The position numbers and the translations under genes were made by a program. Positions 54,206 to 64,000 of a stretch of 64,000 nucleotides of DNA are shown piece after piece. Source of the DNA: Falciphora oryzae (lineage: Eukaryota; Ascomycota; Sordariomycetes; Magnaporthales; Magnaporthaceae). Position 1 is the first letter of the stretch, and the number at the start of each line of letters is the position of its first letter. Below the pieces are notes generated by a model. The model was not told the origin of the DNA and ran no database searches. It was given only the letters and a program-made list of their open reading frames with translations. The stretch lies in NCBI GenBank assembly GCA_000733355.1, contig JNVV01000014.1, positions 563,384 to 627,383 on the forward strand, in the 5' to 3' direction.

Positions 54206-56114
54206 GCTAGAGGGTTCTGCGATGAGGTCTTGGAGGGAGAGAATTCCGGGACTGTCCGGAGAAGAAGGAGGAGGAGGACTTCATAACGATGCGCCGCTGC
54301 CTGGTGCCAGGCAGCAGGGTGGGGCATTGTTTGCTCTGGGCAAAGCTGCCTCTGGCACGCTGCCACGTGATTTCACGCTCTTGCATGTACACTTCCGAGT
54401 TGTGCTCTGTCCGCCCCATGGTCCCAGGTCTTTGAGGGCCCCAAAGGGGGTCGTAGGGCCAGGTTGTTCAAGTTCAACCAGGCCCAAGGCCCGCGGTCGG
54501 CCGAGTGCGGCACCGTGTCTGTGTAGAAAATAGGCCAGGCCACCAACGGTCTCCTGCCACGCAAAACCTCTCGGCCACCTGCAGAGGTGCTCGGCCCAGG
54601 GCATACTGGGAGGCTGGGCGTCGATTGGGCGTGCGATCTCAAACGGTGGTGGCAGTGTGCCTCGGCTGCAGCAGTCGTTATCAATCGGGCGTCCCCCTCC
54701 TTTCCTTGATCACGGTTGATTTCACGCTCGCCCGTGTGTGCTCACTGCAGCTGCCGTCTACACACAGCACCTAAGTACGTCCGTCCGGTCATTGCGACTG
54801 CTGGATGTGTTTGTGTTTTCTCGGCCGGGGGTCGGCGACGGATTCATCAGCATTCTCCCCCATTGCCACCGCTGTGGTCGCTTTTGCCGACTTCGGCGCC
54901 AAGGTATTCGGAGCGGCAAAGGGCATGGAGCCCAGAGTCCGACCCCGGCAGGCGTGTCGGGCTTGGCAGGCTAGCCAAAGGGGCAGACGACAACGTCGCC
55001 AGCGGCTTGGCATGGTTGTAAGGGATACAACGAGAGGAAGAGCCCACGCAAGAAGGCAGTCGGCGTGCTGCTCAAGCGTAGGGGGGTGCATCAGCTTCTC
55101 CTGCATGGCATTTCAAGACTTTGAGCACCAGGAGTTGGTTACCAAATCTGGCTTGACGAGTCTACAGATTTATCACACCCGTTTTCGGATCTCCAGTCCA
55201 TTGTTTGCGAGGCCAGGCAAGATCCGGCCCAACAGGCTATTTCACTCGGATCAGTTTCAGGTTTGGTACAATGGACGGAAGAGAGCGCCGTTTAGGTGTT
55301 CAATCTTCCGGAAAGTTCCTCCACCACTCTGGGGCTCAAACACATGCTAGAGGCCGCCCAGAAATATTTAGGGTTTGAAATTCAAATCTAGTTTCGGGGG
55401 CTAGCGCGAGATGATAATAATCACTCGAGGACACAACGGCCTTCGAAATCGAGACTCACGTCAACCCAAGTCTGTGAGGTCTCCCAGTCTTTGCTGGACT
55501 TCAACCACACGTACAAGCCTGGTTGCGGAACTACTGAAGGCGGTCATTGGGGGATTAGACTATATCCTTCTCTGGGCTAAACTAAAAGTCGAAGTTCAAA
55601 GCGATGGCTCAACCTTACTTGGTTGCTGCGGAAAGCAAGGTGCCGCTGATCCTGAACGAAAGACTCGGATTCTAGGCACAGGTCACCCAAACAAGGCGAT
55701 AATAGGAAGATAGGTGCCTATTCCCGTCATTCACAAAAGTAATGAGGCCCCCCGGAGTGTCGTGTCGTAGAGCATTTGAAGAGAAGTTGGTTTTATTGGT
55801 GGCTCAGGCCAAAATCGGTGTTAGACGCTTGTCGTACAGGACTGAACCAAGTCTCGTCGCCACGAGGCAGTTATGTAAAATCTTAAATACGAAGGTTTTG
55901 CTGGGGAAACAACCTAGCAGGGTTATATTTGTTTCAGCATTATTTTACATACGTTCATTGTTTGCACCGTTCTCTTTCCAGGAGGTTTCCCCAATAATTA
56001 ATCATCTCCCACTGCTCAGGCAGCCGGCCTATCGTTGTGAATTTCGGAGATCAACCAAGATACCAGTTGTGAATCACCATATTACAATACCCCTTTCCCA
56101 ACGCCTTAACCTCC
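54206..56114. other. No gene recognised
   Basis: Open frames up to 181 codons (54805-55350, plus) have no motif. The 55350-56060 part is AT-richer. Nothing supportable. Confidence 0.35.
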
Positions 56115-56824
56115 TTAGATGCCGAGAGCCTTCCGGAGCGTCCTGTCGAGTCCCAAGCGCGAGGTCGTGTGAAGAAGCTGGTTTTCGGCTTCGTAAATCT
56201 TCTTGCCCTTCGAGTTCTTGTTGACGTAGTCACTGCGCGCCTCGATGTGCTCCCGGGAGGACCGGCCGAAGGTCTTGACGAGCTCTGCACGAGGCAGCAC
56301 AACGGGAAGCTGGCAGAGGTTTTCGAGGGGCGCCTGCTGTTGCTTGATGTTCTTGGTCGAGCCGTCGGTGGCGGCGGCGCGTCCGTGGATCGTCCGCTTG
56401 ACAGCCTGGGCGAGGTCGCATGACCCTGAGCTGCCGCACGTGATGGTCGAGGCGTAGACCAAGCCGTCCTGGCCGGCGTCGGCGAGGGCTTTATTCGAAT
56501 GCCCTCCTGGGCGGCGCCGAAGAACCTGGTCTTCTTGAGGCGGTTGTCTACGGGGGATCGCAGCGCCTTGCCCTTGAGTCCCTGCTTCTGTCCCTCCGCG
56601 AGGCCGACCCGGCAGCGGTGGAACTCCTTCTCCTTGCGGTTGTTGACGATGACGAGCGAGGACGCCTTGCCCAGCCGGAAGAGTCCGTCCAAGTGGACAG
56701 GGCAGTTCTTGCCGAACTGGGTCTTCAGGACGGTCGTTGGAGTACGACAGCCACACATTGTGTGGTACCGCTCGAGGATGCAGCAGGAGCAGGTGCCAGC
56801 GGTGCTAGAGGTGGAGTAGGACAT
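56115..56824 (-). CDS. Uncharacterised Cys-containing protein with one frameshift
   Basis: From MSYSTSSTAGTCSCC (56824) the frame reads a Cys cluster (CSCCILERYHTMCGC), GKNCPVHLDGLFRLGKASSL, VIVNNRKEKEFHRCRVGL and KKTRFFGAAQEG. Near 56500 the sensible text moves by one base to NKALADAGQDGLVYASTITC, AVKRTIHGRAAATDGSTKN, PLENLCQLPVVLPRAELVKT and a final LGLDRTLRKALGI before the stop at 56115. Neither frame alone accounts for the whole; together they give about 235 residues. The shift may be a sequencing error or a recent mutation. The Cys/His spacing suggests a small metal-binding start. No family known to me. Confidence 0.6.
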
Positions 56825-57917
56825 CTTGTCCGAGACGAGTGTTGTGTGGGCTTTGTCTGGTTGGTAGGTGACAGGACGACTGGGTAAAGTCTGATGGATC
56901 GGCGTGTTTCTATGTGTCGGTGAATAGAAGTATCGAAAGCTGACGGTCATGCGAGAAAATAGGAATCAAGAGTTTGGGGACGAACTTTTCCGGAGCTTTT
57001 TAGGGCTGAGCCCAATATCTGCCAGATGGACTGTATGTTTTCGTGAGGCTTGGCTAAAAAGAAAATTCCGTTAACAAGGCGGGTGGAGGCTCTGTTGCCC
57101 AGGTGCTGTCTGCACCAAGGCCGTCCCAAGAGCGGTTCCAACCTTCAGGCTGCAGAGAGAATCAGGCGTCTCTTTGTCAGATGACTCACATTGAACGCGT
57201 GCCCCTTTTCCCATTACCCCCGAATAGCACGGTGTTAGCCATGGGGGAAAAAATTAAGGAGTGAGCGAAGTGGGAAGGAGATTCTAGATTCGGGGGCGTG
57301 TAAGAGCTAGATCGCGACCATTGAGGAAGTTCCCAAGCCACGTCGGGTGAATCCAGAAGTTCAGAAGAAGAGCAAATGCGCCACAATCACATTGAAGTCC
57401 CCATATCTGAAGTTCAGCCTCCCACCAACGTGCTCCTGGAGTTGCCCCGGCCGCATTGTGGGTCCCGTTGGAGTCGAGCTCCGGGCAGGCGCTGTTGATA
57501 TCATCAAATTGGAGGGGCCGATTGCGCGATACCTCAGCGAGCGCAGACGGCTGGCACTCGCAGATGCTTTAACCGCACGCGCTCCTCCTGGCCCGCTCCG
57601 GCGGCTCCGCTGTCGGTCCAGCACGCATCAAGTGTCTACTGGAAGCACAGTTGGTATTAGCGTCTGGTCCTCTGTCAACACTCCCCTGTCTGGTACCCGC
57701 CGTACCTACCACCTACCTAGTCAGGCCGGGCCGCTGGTACAAGGGGTACCCTTTTCCGCTGCGTCAGCCGTGTTACATCATATCTCTCGCACGCATTCTT
57801 TTCTTTCCCTTCTCTCCTCTTTTCTTGCCTTTCCCAACCATCGCTCCTGGAGGCCCGCACTCTTCTTGCGCTCGCAAACTCTCGACGCCTCATTAAGCTG
57901 GTCAGCTATCAATCAGA
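56825..57917. other. Intergenic region
   Basis: No gene is recognised. The last 150 bp are pyrimidine-rich (TTCTTTTCTTTCCCTTCTCT near 57796) and are probably the promoter and leader of the MFS gene. Confidence 0.4.
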
Positions 57918-60001
57918 ATGTCCTCTCGCGCGGCTCGCCATGAGCGAAATGCGCCCAACATCAGCGAAGCCCGAGAGGACCAGCCCCTCCTGGGGCCTCG
58001 GTCGGGGGCGCCGGCGGACGACCACGACGACGCCTCGTGGAAGCCGCCGCCCGGATTTGGATGGATCGAGGCGGCGGTCCAGGCCAATGTGTTCCTCTAC
58101 GGCTTCGACGCCACCATCACCGCCAGCACCTACGCCGTCATCAGCTCCGAGTTCGACGCTGCCAACACGGCCTCGTGGCTGACCACCTCGTACCTCGTCA
58201 CGAGCACCGCCTTCCAGCCTCTCTACGGCCGCTTCTCCGACATCTTTGGCCGCCGTGTCTGCTTTTTCGCCAGCTGCATTGCTTTTGGCCTCGGCTGCCT
58301 GGGCTGCGGCCTCGCCACCGACTTCGTCACGCTCAACCTCATGCGAGCGCTCTCTGGGTTTGGTGGAGGAGGATTGGTCACTATGGGTAGATTTTGTGAC
58401 TTCTCCGAGCAGCTCCTCCCCTTTTCCAAGGTGAAAAGCTAACCTCCTGCCCGAACACCCATCTAGCAACCATTGTCAACTCGGACATGATACCCTTCCG
58501 CCGTAGGGGCATGTACCAAGCCATGCAGAACGGCGTCTTTGGCTTCGGTTCTGTCTCTGGCGCATCATTCGGCGGCATCATCGCCGACCACATCGGCTGG
58601 CGCTGGTGTTTCCTGCTGCAGGTTCCCGTCTCCGTCACGGCCCTCCTGCTCGGGTACCTCGTGATCAAGAACCCAGCCATGGATGCCCACGCGAGCCGAG
58701 ATGACGACGATAGCGACGAGCTCGCCCCCAAGACGGCCTGGAGAAGAGTCGACATTGCAGGCTCTCTGGTTCTCGTCTCTGCTGTCTCCGTCCAGCTCCT
58801 GGGCCTCAGTCTCGGCGGCAATGAGCTGCCATGGGACAGCCCCTGGGTCGTCGGGGCTCTTGCCGGCAGTATTACCCTCTTTGGGCTCTTCTTCCTCGTC
58901 GAATCCAGAACCTCGGCCACGCCTATAATCCCGCTACATCTCCTGCGCGGATCGCTGCCTATTCTGACTCAGACGGCCAACATGTGCCTCGGCCTGTCGG
59001 CTTATGCGGTATGTTTTCTTTTTGCCCGTTTTGGAAGAAGCTTGATCCCCGCTCTCCGTCACCACAGCCAGCTTTGAAACGGGCCTCGAGTAAAGCCGCA
59101 CCCACTGACCGCAGGCCGTTGTCCCTTCCGACTCAGTACCTCTTCATGCTCCCCTTGTTTTTCCAGGTCGTCCTCGAGGACTCGGCTACCACGGCTGGGG
59201 CAAGGCTAGCCATCCCCTCTCTTGCAACCCCACTCGGCGGCCTCATCACTGGACTGGCCATGGCCCGTTGGGGGAAGCTGCTCTGGCTGATGCGACTGGG
59301 GGCGCTCGTCATGGCCCTCGGCAACGCCCTCGTCACTTCCCTGCAGTTCAGCGATTCGAGCTGGAAGTACCTGGTCTACATCTTCCCGGCCAATCTGGGC
59401 CAGGGCATCGTGTTCCCCTCCATCCTGTTCACGTCTCTCGCATCATTTGAACATTCAGGTTTGTGCAGAATGCCCGCCTTGGCTGTTCCTTCGCTCCCTC
59501 GTCTCGATAAATCCCAAGTGCTGACGAGCTCAATTATCCACCTAGACCACGCCGTGTCCGCATCGACCACATACCTGATCCGCTCGCTAGGGCAGGTCTG
59601 GGGCGTCGCCAGCACATCAGCCATCGTGCAAACCACGCTGAGCGCCCGCCTTCCAGCTGCCCTTGGAGATGTCCCGGAAAAGGCCAAGGTAAATTATTGA
59701 GTCCCCTGTACCCGGCCTCGAATCCCCATCCCGATTCGACGCATACCTGCACACCGACGAGTCTGTCAAGACTCCACACAGAAGAACAAAGAGCTGACGG
59801 CCGCCTCCGCAGCTGATCGACGAGATTCGACACTCTGTAACTGCGCTGAAGTCTCTACCAGTGGAGGTGCGACTGGCAGCTCGGAAAGTGTACTACGAGG
59901 GCATCCGATATGCCTTTGCTACGTCTACTGGCCTTGCTGCTGTGGCCTTAATAGTGGCCTTGATCGCGAGTCCTCGAGGGTTACGCCGGAAAATAAAGTA
60001 A
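57918..60001 (+). CDS. MFS transporter, VBA/multidrug-like (14-span type)
   Basis: Five exons (57918-58386, 58467-59008, 59137-59458, 59546-59688, 59813-60001) give 554 residues with all junctions in phase. MFS signatures: QANVFLYGFDATITASTYAV, LVTSTAFQPLYGRFSDIFGR with the loop 2-3 motif, RALSGFGGGGLVTM, FGFGSVSGASFGGIIADHIG (antiporter-type motif C) and WRWCFLLQVPVSV. A central loop (DDDDSDELAPKT) separates the halves, and the last residues RGLRRKIK are basic. The pattern resembles vacuolar basic amino acid transporters (Vba/Fnx) more than classical toxin pumps, but drug export cannot be excluded. The N-terminal acidic dileucine-like EDQPLLG could be a vacuolar sorting signal. No biosynthetic cluster surrounds it. 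Confidence 0.9.
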
Positions 60002-61085
60002 CTAGAATGTGCTTGATGACCAGGAGCCCAAATATCCAGAACGAGATAGGACACCGCCGGATCGAAGCCCATTCGAGCCCCGGACCATGGCCCTGGAAGG
60101 GTAGAACGATAGACCCAATCCCAGTCCTCCCAACAATAGAAGTACTGTCCTGCCAATGTCCCGTGTCCCAACCCCATGCCACAACCATTGGGAAGGGCCC
60201 TCTTCCTTTGTGGCACTTATCACTAAAAGATAGGGTATCACATGGGGATATACAGAAGAGAGATCGAGGGAGGGACAGGATTTGGGATGGGAACTGGCAG
60301 GACAAAACAATGCAGTATTATTATCAATATGGGACAGAATAGTCGAGCTGGCGTGGTTCTTGGCGATCTTTTAGGGGCGTGACCGGCGTGAGGGATCTTA
60401 ATTTATGACTGTGGAAGCTTGTGCCAGTAGCTCGTGCCGATGGTGAGTGCTTGTGGCGATCGAGAACCTGTTGACATGGAGTGCTTTCGCGTTTCCAAGT
60501 AGTCGTTCGTGACGAAATGGCATCCATATTAGTCCATTTTTTCCCTTTCCTTTTTCTCTTTCCCATTGCCTTTCTCCCTGTGCTTTTTCTTCTTAGCCCA
60601 GTCCGGCAGTTCCCACATATCAAGGCCATGCATGGGACTGTAGGCTTTGTTTGGAAAACGTGACGGGACAATAAAAGCTGGGAGAGGGCTGAAGGGTTGG
60701 TAATCTGGATAGACGCAAATAGGCGCTCCCCGCGACGCGTGTAGCACTGAGCCTCCAAGTGAGGCGGCTGGCCCTGATCGGAATGCCTTTACAAACGGCT
60801 TTCCGGAGGTGAGTTGTAACGGTAGATATTAGCTACTAGCTGGATGACGATGCCGAAACCTTCCACACGCAAGCCAAAAGCGATGTCCATGTGTGGCAAT
60901 GACTAAAAGTCTGCCGTGATAGCCCACAGGACAGTCCCCTAGATGCTTGCTTGTGCGGAAAGGCGGCTATAAACATGATAGAATTTGCCAGAATACCTCT
61001 GGACCACAGTGGCCGTTACAAGACAGCACCAAAAGACCGCGCATCATGCCGCGCTTGTGCTGGTAGTCTAGTAGTGGAGAGACCC
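60002..61085. other. Intergenic region
   Basis: Between two convergent genes. A T/C-rich tract (60530-60600) is present; no gene is recognised. Confidence 0.4.
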
Positions 61086-62451
61086 CTAAATGCCGACAGA
61101 ATAACCATCCTTGGCCCCACGAATGTCGGCCTCCCACTCGACCCTCATCTCCTCCGCGAACGCATCGTCGCTAAGCACGCGCCAGGCGGCAAGCGCCATG
61201 CCCTTGCCGCAGGCCACAGCGCGCTCGAAGGACTCGTCGGTGCCCGCGGCGGCGGCGAAGGCGGGAGTGTGGTTCGACTGGCCGACCTCGGTGTCGATGC
61301 CGAAGGCACCGTGGAAGCCGGGGCACTCGTACGTGACGTCGCCCATGTCGGTGCTGCCGGCGAGGAAGTCGGCCGGGTCCGAGAACGACACGGTCCCCGC
61401 GGGCATGGCGTCCATGTAGGCGCGGCAGAGGGCGCGCGAGGGGCGGACGTCGGCGTACGAGTTCAGCCTCTGGTACCTAACCTTGCATCCCGTGGCGATG
61501 GCCGCGCCCTCGAAGCACTGCTTGACTCGCAGCCAGAGCGCCTCGGCCGCGGCGCGCGTGTCGCTGCGCACGTAGTACTCGAGGCACGTCTCGGCCGGGG
61601 TGACGTTGGGCCGCTCGCCGGCGGCGCGGAAGACGCCATGGACGCGCTCGTGGGGCCGCATCTGCTGGCGCAGCATCGAGATGGCGTTGTAGGCGAGGCA
61701 GACGGCGTCGAGCGCGTTGATGCCGTCCCAGGGCGCCATGGCGGCGTGGGCCTCCCTGCCGCTGAAGAAGACCTGGTACTTGACGTTGGCCAGCATGCGC
61801 ACGAACGCGACCTCGCGGACGGGCGGGGTCAGGAGGTAGGAGGCTCCCGGGTGGACCATGAGGCTGGCCGCGGCGCCAGCGTAGGCTCCCGCCTGGATCA
61901 GCTTGAGCTTGCCGCCACCGCCCTCCTCGGCGGGAGTGCCAAGCAACCTCACGCGGCCAGTGCCAGGGCCGGACTTGGCGAGAGCCGCGGCAAGGGCAAG
62001 GAAGGCGGTCAGTGCGGCGCTGGCAATGAGATTGTGGCCGCAGGCGTGGCCAATGCCGGGCAGAGCGTCGTACTCGGCGTTGAGGACGATGAGGCGGCCG
62101 CCAGAGCCGACCTCGGCTGAAAAAGATGTGTCGACTCCGTAGGCATGAGGGGTGACACTGAAGCCAAGCGAGGTGAGGACCGAGACAAAGGCGTCGTGTG
62201 CCTTGTGCTCTTGGTAGGCCAGCTCTGGGTTTTGATGAATCTACACAGACGGTAGACGTTGGGATTGCATTAGCTAGGTTGCTCAATGGCGGGGGTCGCG
62301 GTGATGAGGCAAGTCGCTGGGAATGGCGGGGCGACTTTTGCTTGCGGCTGCTGACCGTATCGTTAATGTATCTGATTTCCTTGTCTTTGTGCCTCTCGAT
62401 CTGATCGGCAATGACGGCGTCAATCTCTGGGTCGATGGAGAACGAATGCAT
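61086..62451 (-). CDS. M20-family amidohydrolase/peptidase (PM20D2-like)
   Basis: Exon 1 (62451-62356) and exon 2 (62240-61086) join in phase 0 (INDT to IHQNPELAYQEH) to give 416 residues. The M20 metal-site motifs are present: NAEYDALPGIGHACGHNLIA with metal-binding Asp and His, LLGTPAEEGGGGK with the catalytic Glu-Glu pair, and MVHPGASY. The dimerisation domain includes FFSGREAHAAMAPWDGINAL, and the last His ligand region is VGQSNHTPAFAAAAG. Family members of this subgroup hydrolyse N-acyl or dipeptide-like amides, acting in the cytoplasm. The donor GTCAGC is non-optimal. It is convergent with the MFS gene; a functional link is only possible, not shown. Confidence 0.88.
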
Positions 62452-63249
62452 TTTGCGTCTTAGTTTTGGTGTATCCTAGGCGCCTGATGTCGTGGGACGT
62501 GCCGTGCGTGCTGGCTGCGCTGGCGAGATGGATGGTGGGACGAGCACAGCTGGCGTTGCGATGGATGGAAGGTCGTAATTTTTTCCAGCCTCGACAGGAT
62601 TGGAGGAACACTGAACACGGAAGTTAGCTTCCACCACCACAACCAGACCCTTGAAAATGCTGCGTCCACCCCTGTAATTAATGTGACCAACGCACCTGCG
62701 TTTCTTCCAACCGCTCATGCCCACCCACCCACGAACTGATCGTCAACTGTTTAGGCCTAAAGATCGACGAGATAAATTCCCTATACCTCGAGGGCATTAG
62801 CGCCATGACTGACGACGAGATCGTCGGGGCGGGATTGGGTGCGCTTGGGACTGGGGGGCAGTTGGGACGGAGGCACGGGATCGGGCAAGACTGGGAACCG
62901 GGACAGTGTGATCACGACCTACAAAGATATATATGGCGGTCTCAGTCTTCCCATTCTAGGCCTGGTTGCCCGGAATGCTTTATACACATCTGTTCGTGCG
63001 GCCGCTCCGTGTCGGTTGCCTGACTATAGAGCATGGGGTGTTTGCGAGACAAGGTGCGAATGCGCTCTGGCGCCAGGTAGCTGGGCAGAAAGGGAACACG
63101 GGTAGAATATATAGATGAAGCTTCGCGTCCTTGGGAGTCATTAGATGCGCCCTTCTGTTTGTCATGCAAGCTCACACAGGCTCCAAACAAACCTCAACCG
63201 GCCTTTGCGTCAGACCGAGTGCCCTTGCCTGCCTCAGCTCCGGCAGGCA
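62452..63249. other. Intergenic region
   Basis: No gene is recognised; short frames on both strands have no motif. Confidence 0.35.
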
Positions 63250-64000
63250 GCTCAGCGTTCTAGCGCTCGATCCCAATCCCGCTCGGCATAAGATGTGAGA
63301 GGAGAGGAAGCGCGCGAGCCTGCGCGGCCGGGTCCGCCGCGGCCTCGACGCCGTGCCGGAGCACCCGCGGGTGCCAGGCCGACAGCTGACAAGCGTGGCG
63401 AGATGTCTGCTCGAAAGTGCTCTGGTCGTTGGTGTGGAGGCTTGCTAGCAGGTCCATCGACGCCGCCATACACCGCGACACGGCCTCGGCAATGAGGGCA
63501 TAAGCCGGCTTCTACTCTACCGCCTTGCCCGCGGCCAGATGGTGGATCATGATTTCGGCGCCAGCGAGGTTTGTCGAGATGACACGGGAAAGGCCTTCGC
63601 TACAGGCGCTACTGGGGCTGGCGATACGAGGTGCTTAGAGGGACTTTTGGATATGCTCAAAGACCCGGCGCTAAGGAGAAATCGTGACTACTAGCCTAGC
63701 GAAAGGAGGCAGGTGACAGCTATCGGAACTTTGGAGGACATCGGCGATGGTTGGCATGACGGGAACCTCGTCGATGAGGTCTAGGTCCCCGGCGCAGGGG
63801 AGACGAAGCATAGCCTAGGCACATGACACGGTGGAGGGACATCCAGGTGAAGGCGAGGTTGGACCGATGCAGCTGGTAGAGGCCCAGCAGGGCGCAGGCT
63901 TGCAGAGTGTCGATGCTGGCCAGGTAGGCGCCATTGTCCTCGCCGCTCGCACATATGGAGGAGGCCGCGGGCCTGCGTGGGCACAAATTCAGGTGCTTGC
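63250..64000 (-). pseudogene. Fungal-specific transcription factor gene, degenerate and cut by window edge
   Basis: From the right edge the minus strand reads SIDTLQACALLGLYQLHRSN then LAFTWMSLHRVMCLGYA, the typical helix pair of the fungal transcription-factor regulatory domain. The frame then changes, a DEVPVMPTIADVL-like piece follows, and further down SSACSEGLSRVISTNLAGAE and IMIHHLAAGKAVE end in TAG. The same frame resumes as YALIAEAVSRCMAASMDLLA and HACQLSAWHP before a stop near 63260, which is the usual C-terminal part. The DNA-binding Zn2Cys6 part would lie beyond the window. At least one frameshift and one in-frame stop indicate a pseudogene. Confidence 0.6.

Noticed and set aside
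60951..62120. 389-codon plus-strand open frame
   Set aside because: Antisense shadow of the M20 amidohydrolase; repetitive Gly/Val/Arg composition.

Overview
The window looks like nuclear DNA of a filamentous ascomycete, most likely a Sordariomycete near Chaetomiaceae. The evidence is short GT-AG introns with CTAAC/CTGAC branch sites, two HET-domain genes, plant-cell-wall and chitin-active enzymes (GH10, GH20), GC-rich genes beside AT-rich repeats, and C-to-T/G-to-A decay between repeat copies that resembles repeat-induced point mutation (RIP). One run of Ns marks a scaffold gap at 50194-50297. All calls come from reading the sequence; no database was consulted.

Layout. About 0.3-10.36 kb is an AT-rich accessory block with a 209-bp MITE pair, RIP-like direct repeats, an aldo-keto reductase relic, a large interrupted gene of unknown function and a repeat-bearing acidic protein. 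The block appears to have split one minus-strand gene for a secreted cysteine-rich protein: its N-terminal half lies at 10.36-10.84 kb and its C-terminal half at 0.06-0.28 kb. Next come a broken wax-synthase-like gene (13.7-15.1), a Gln/His-rich zinc-finger-like protein (15.4-17.9), a second MITE family (18.7), a mitochondrial phosphate carrier (19.7-20.8), a GH20 hexosaminidase (21.7-24.1), a 2EXR-type protein (24.8-26.0), a coiled-coil protein (27.7-28.3) and a 132-bp tandem repeat (28.5-28.8).

The most unusual object is at 31.7-34.6 kb, plus strand: a gene readable only as about 21 tiny coding exons. Nine are exactly 21 nt, every one is a multiple of three, and all introns are phase 0. The product is a Lys/Glu-rich protein of about 205 residues that ordinary ORF calling cannot see.

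The right half is mostly conventional: a HET-domain gene (34.7-37.1), a 494-bp non-autonomous hAT element with a perfect 8-bp target duplication (37.2-37.7), two uncharacterised genes, a GH10 xylanase with an upstream XYR1/XlnR-type site (40.3-41.6), cystathionine beta-synthase (42.5-44.2), signal recognition particle receptor beta (44.8-45.7) divergent from the Akr1 palmitoyltransferase (46.6-49.1), a second HET gene (50.3-52.3), an uncharacterised acidic protein (52.5-54.2), a frameshifted cysteine-containing gene (56.1-56.8), an MFS transporter (57.9-60.0), an M20 amidohydrolase (61.1-62.5) and a decayed fungal transcription-factor gene running off the right edge. No operon-like logic is expected; the genes mix housekeeping (sulfur amino acids, secretion, mitochondrial phosphate) with fast-evolving accessory functions.
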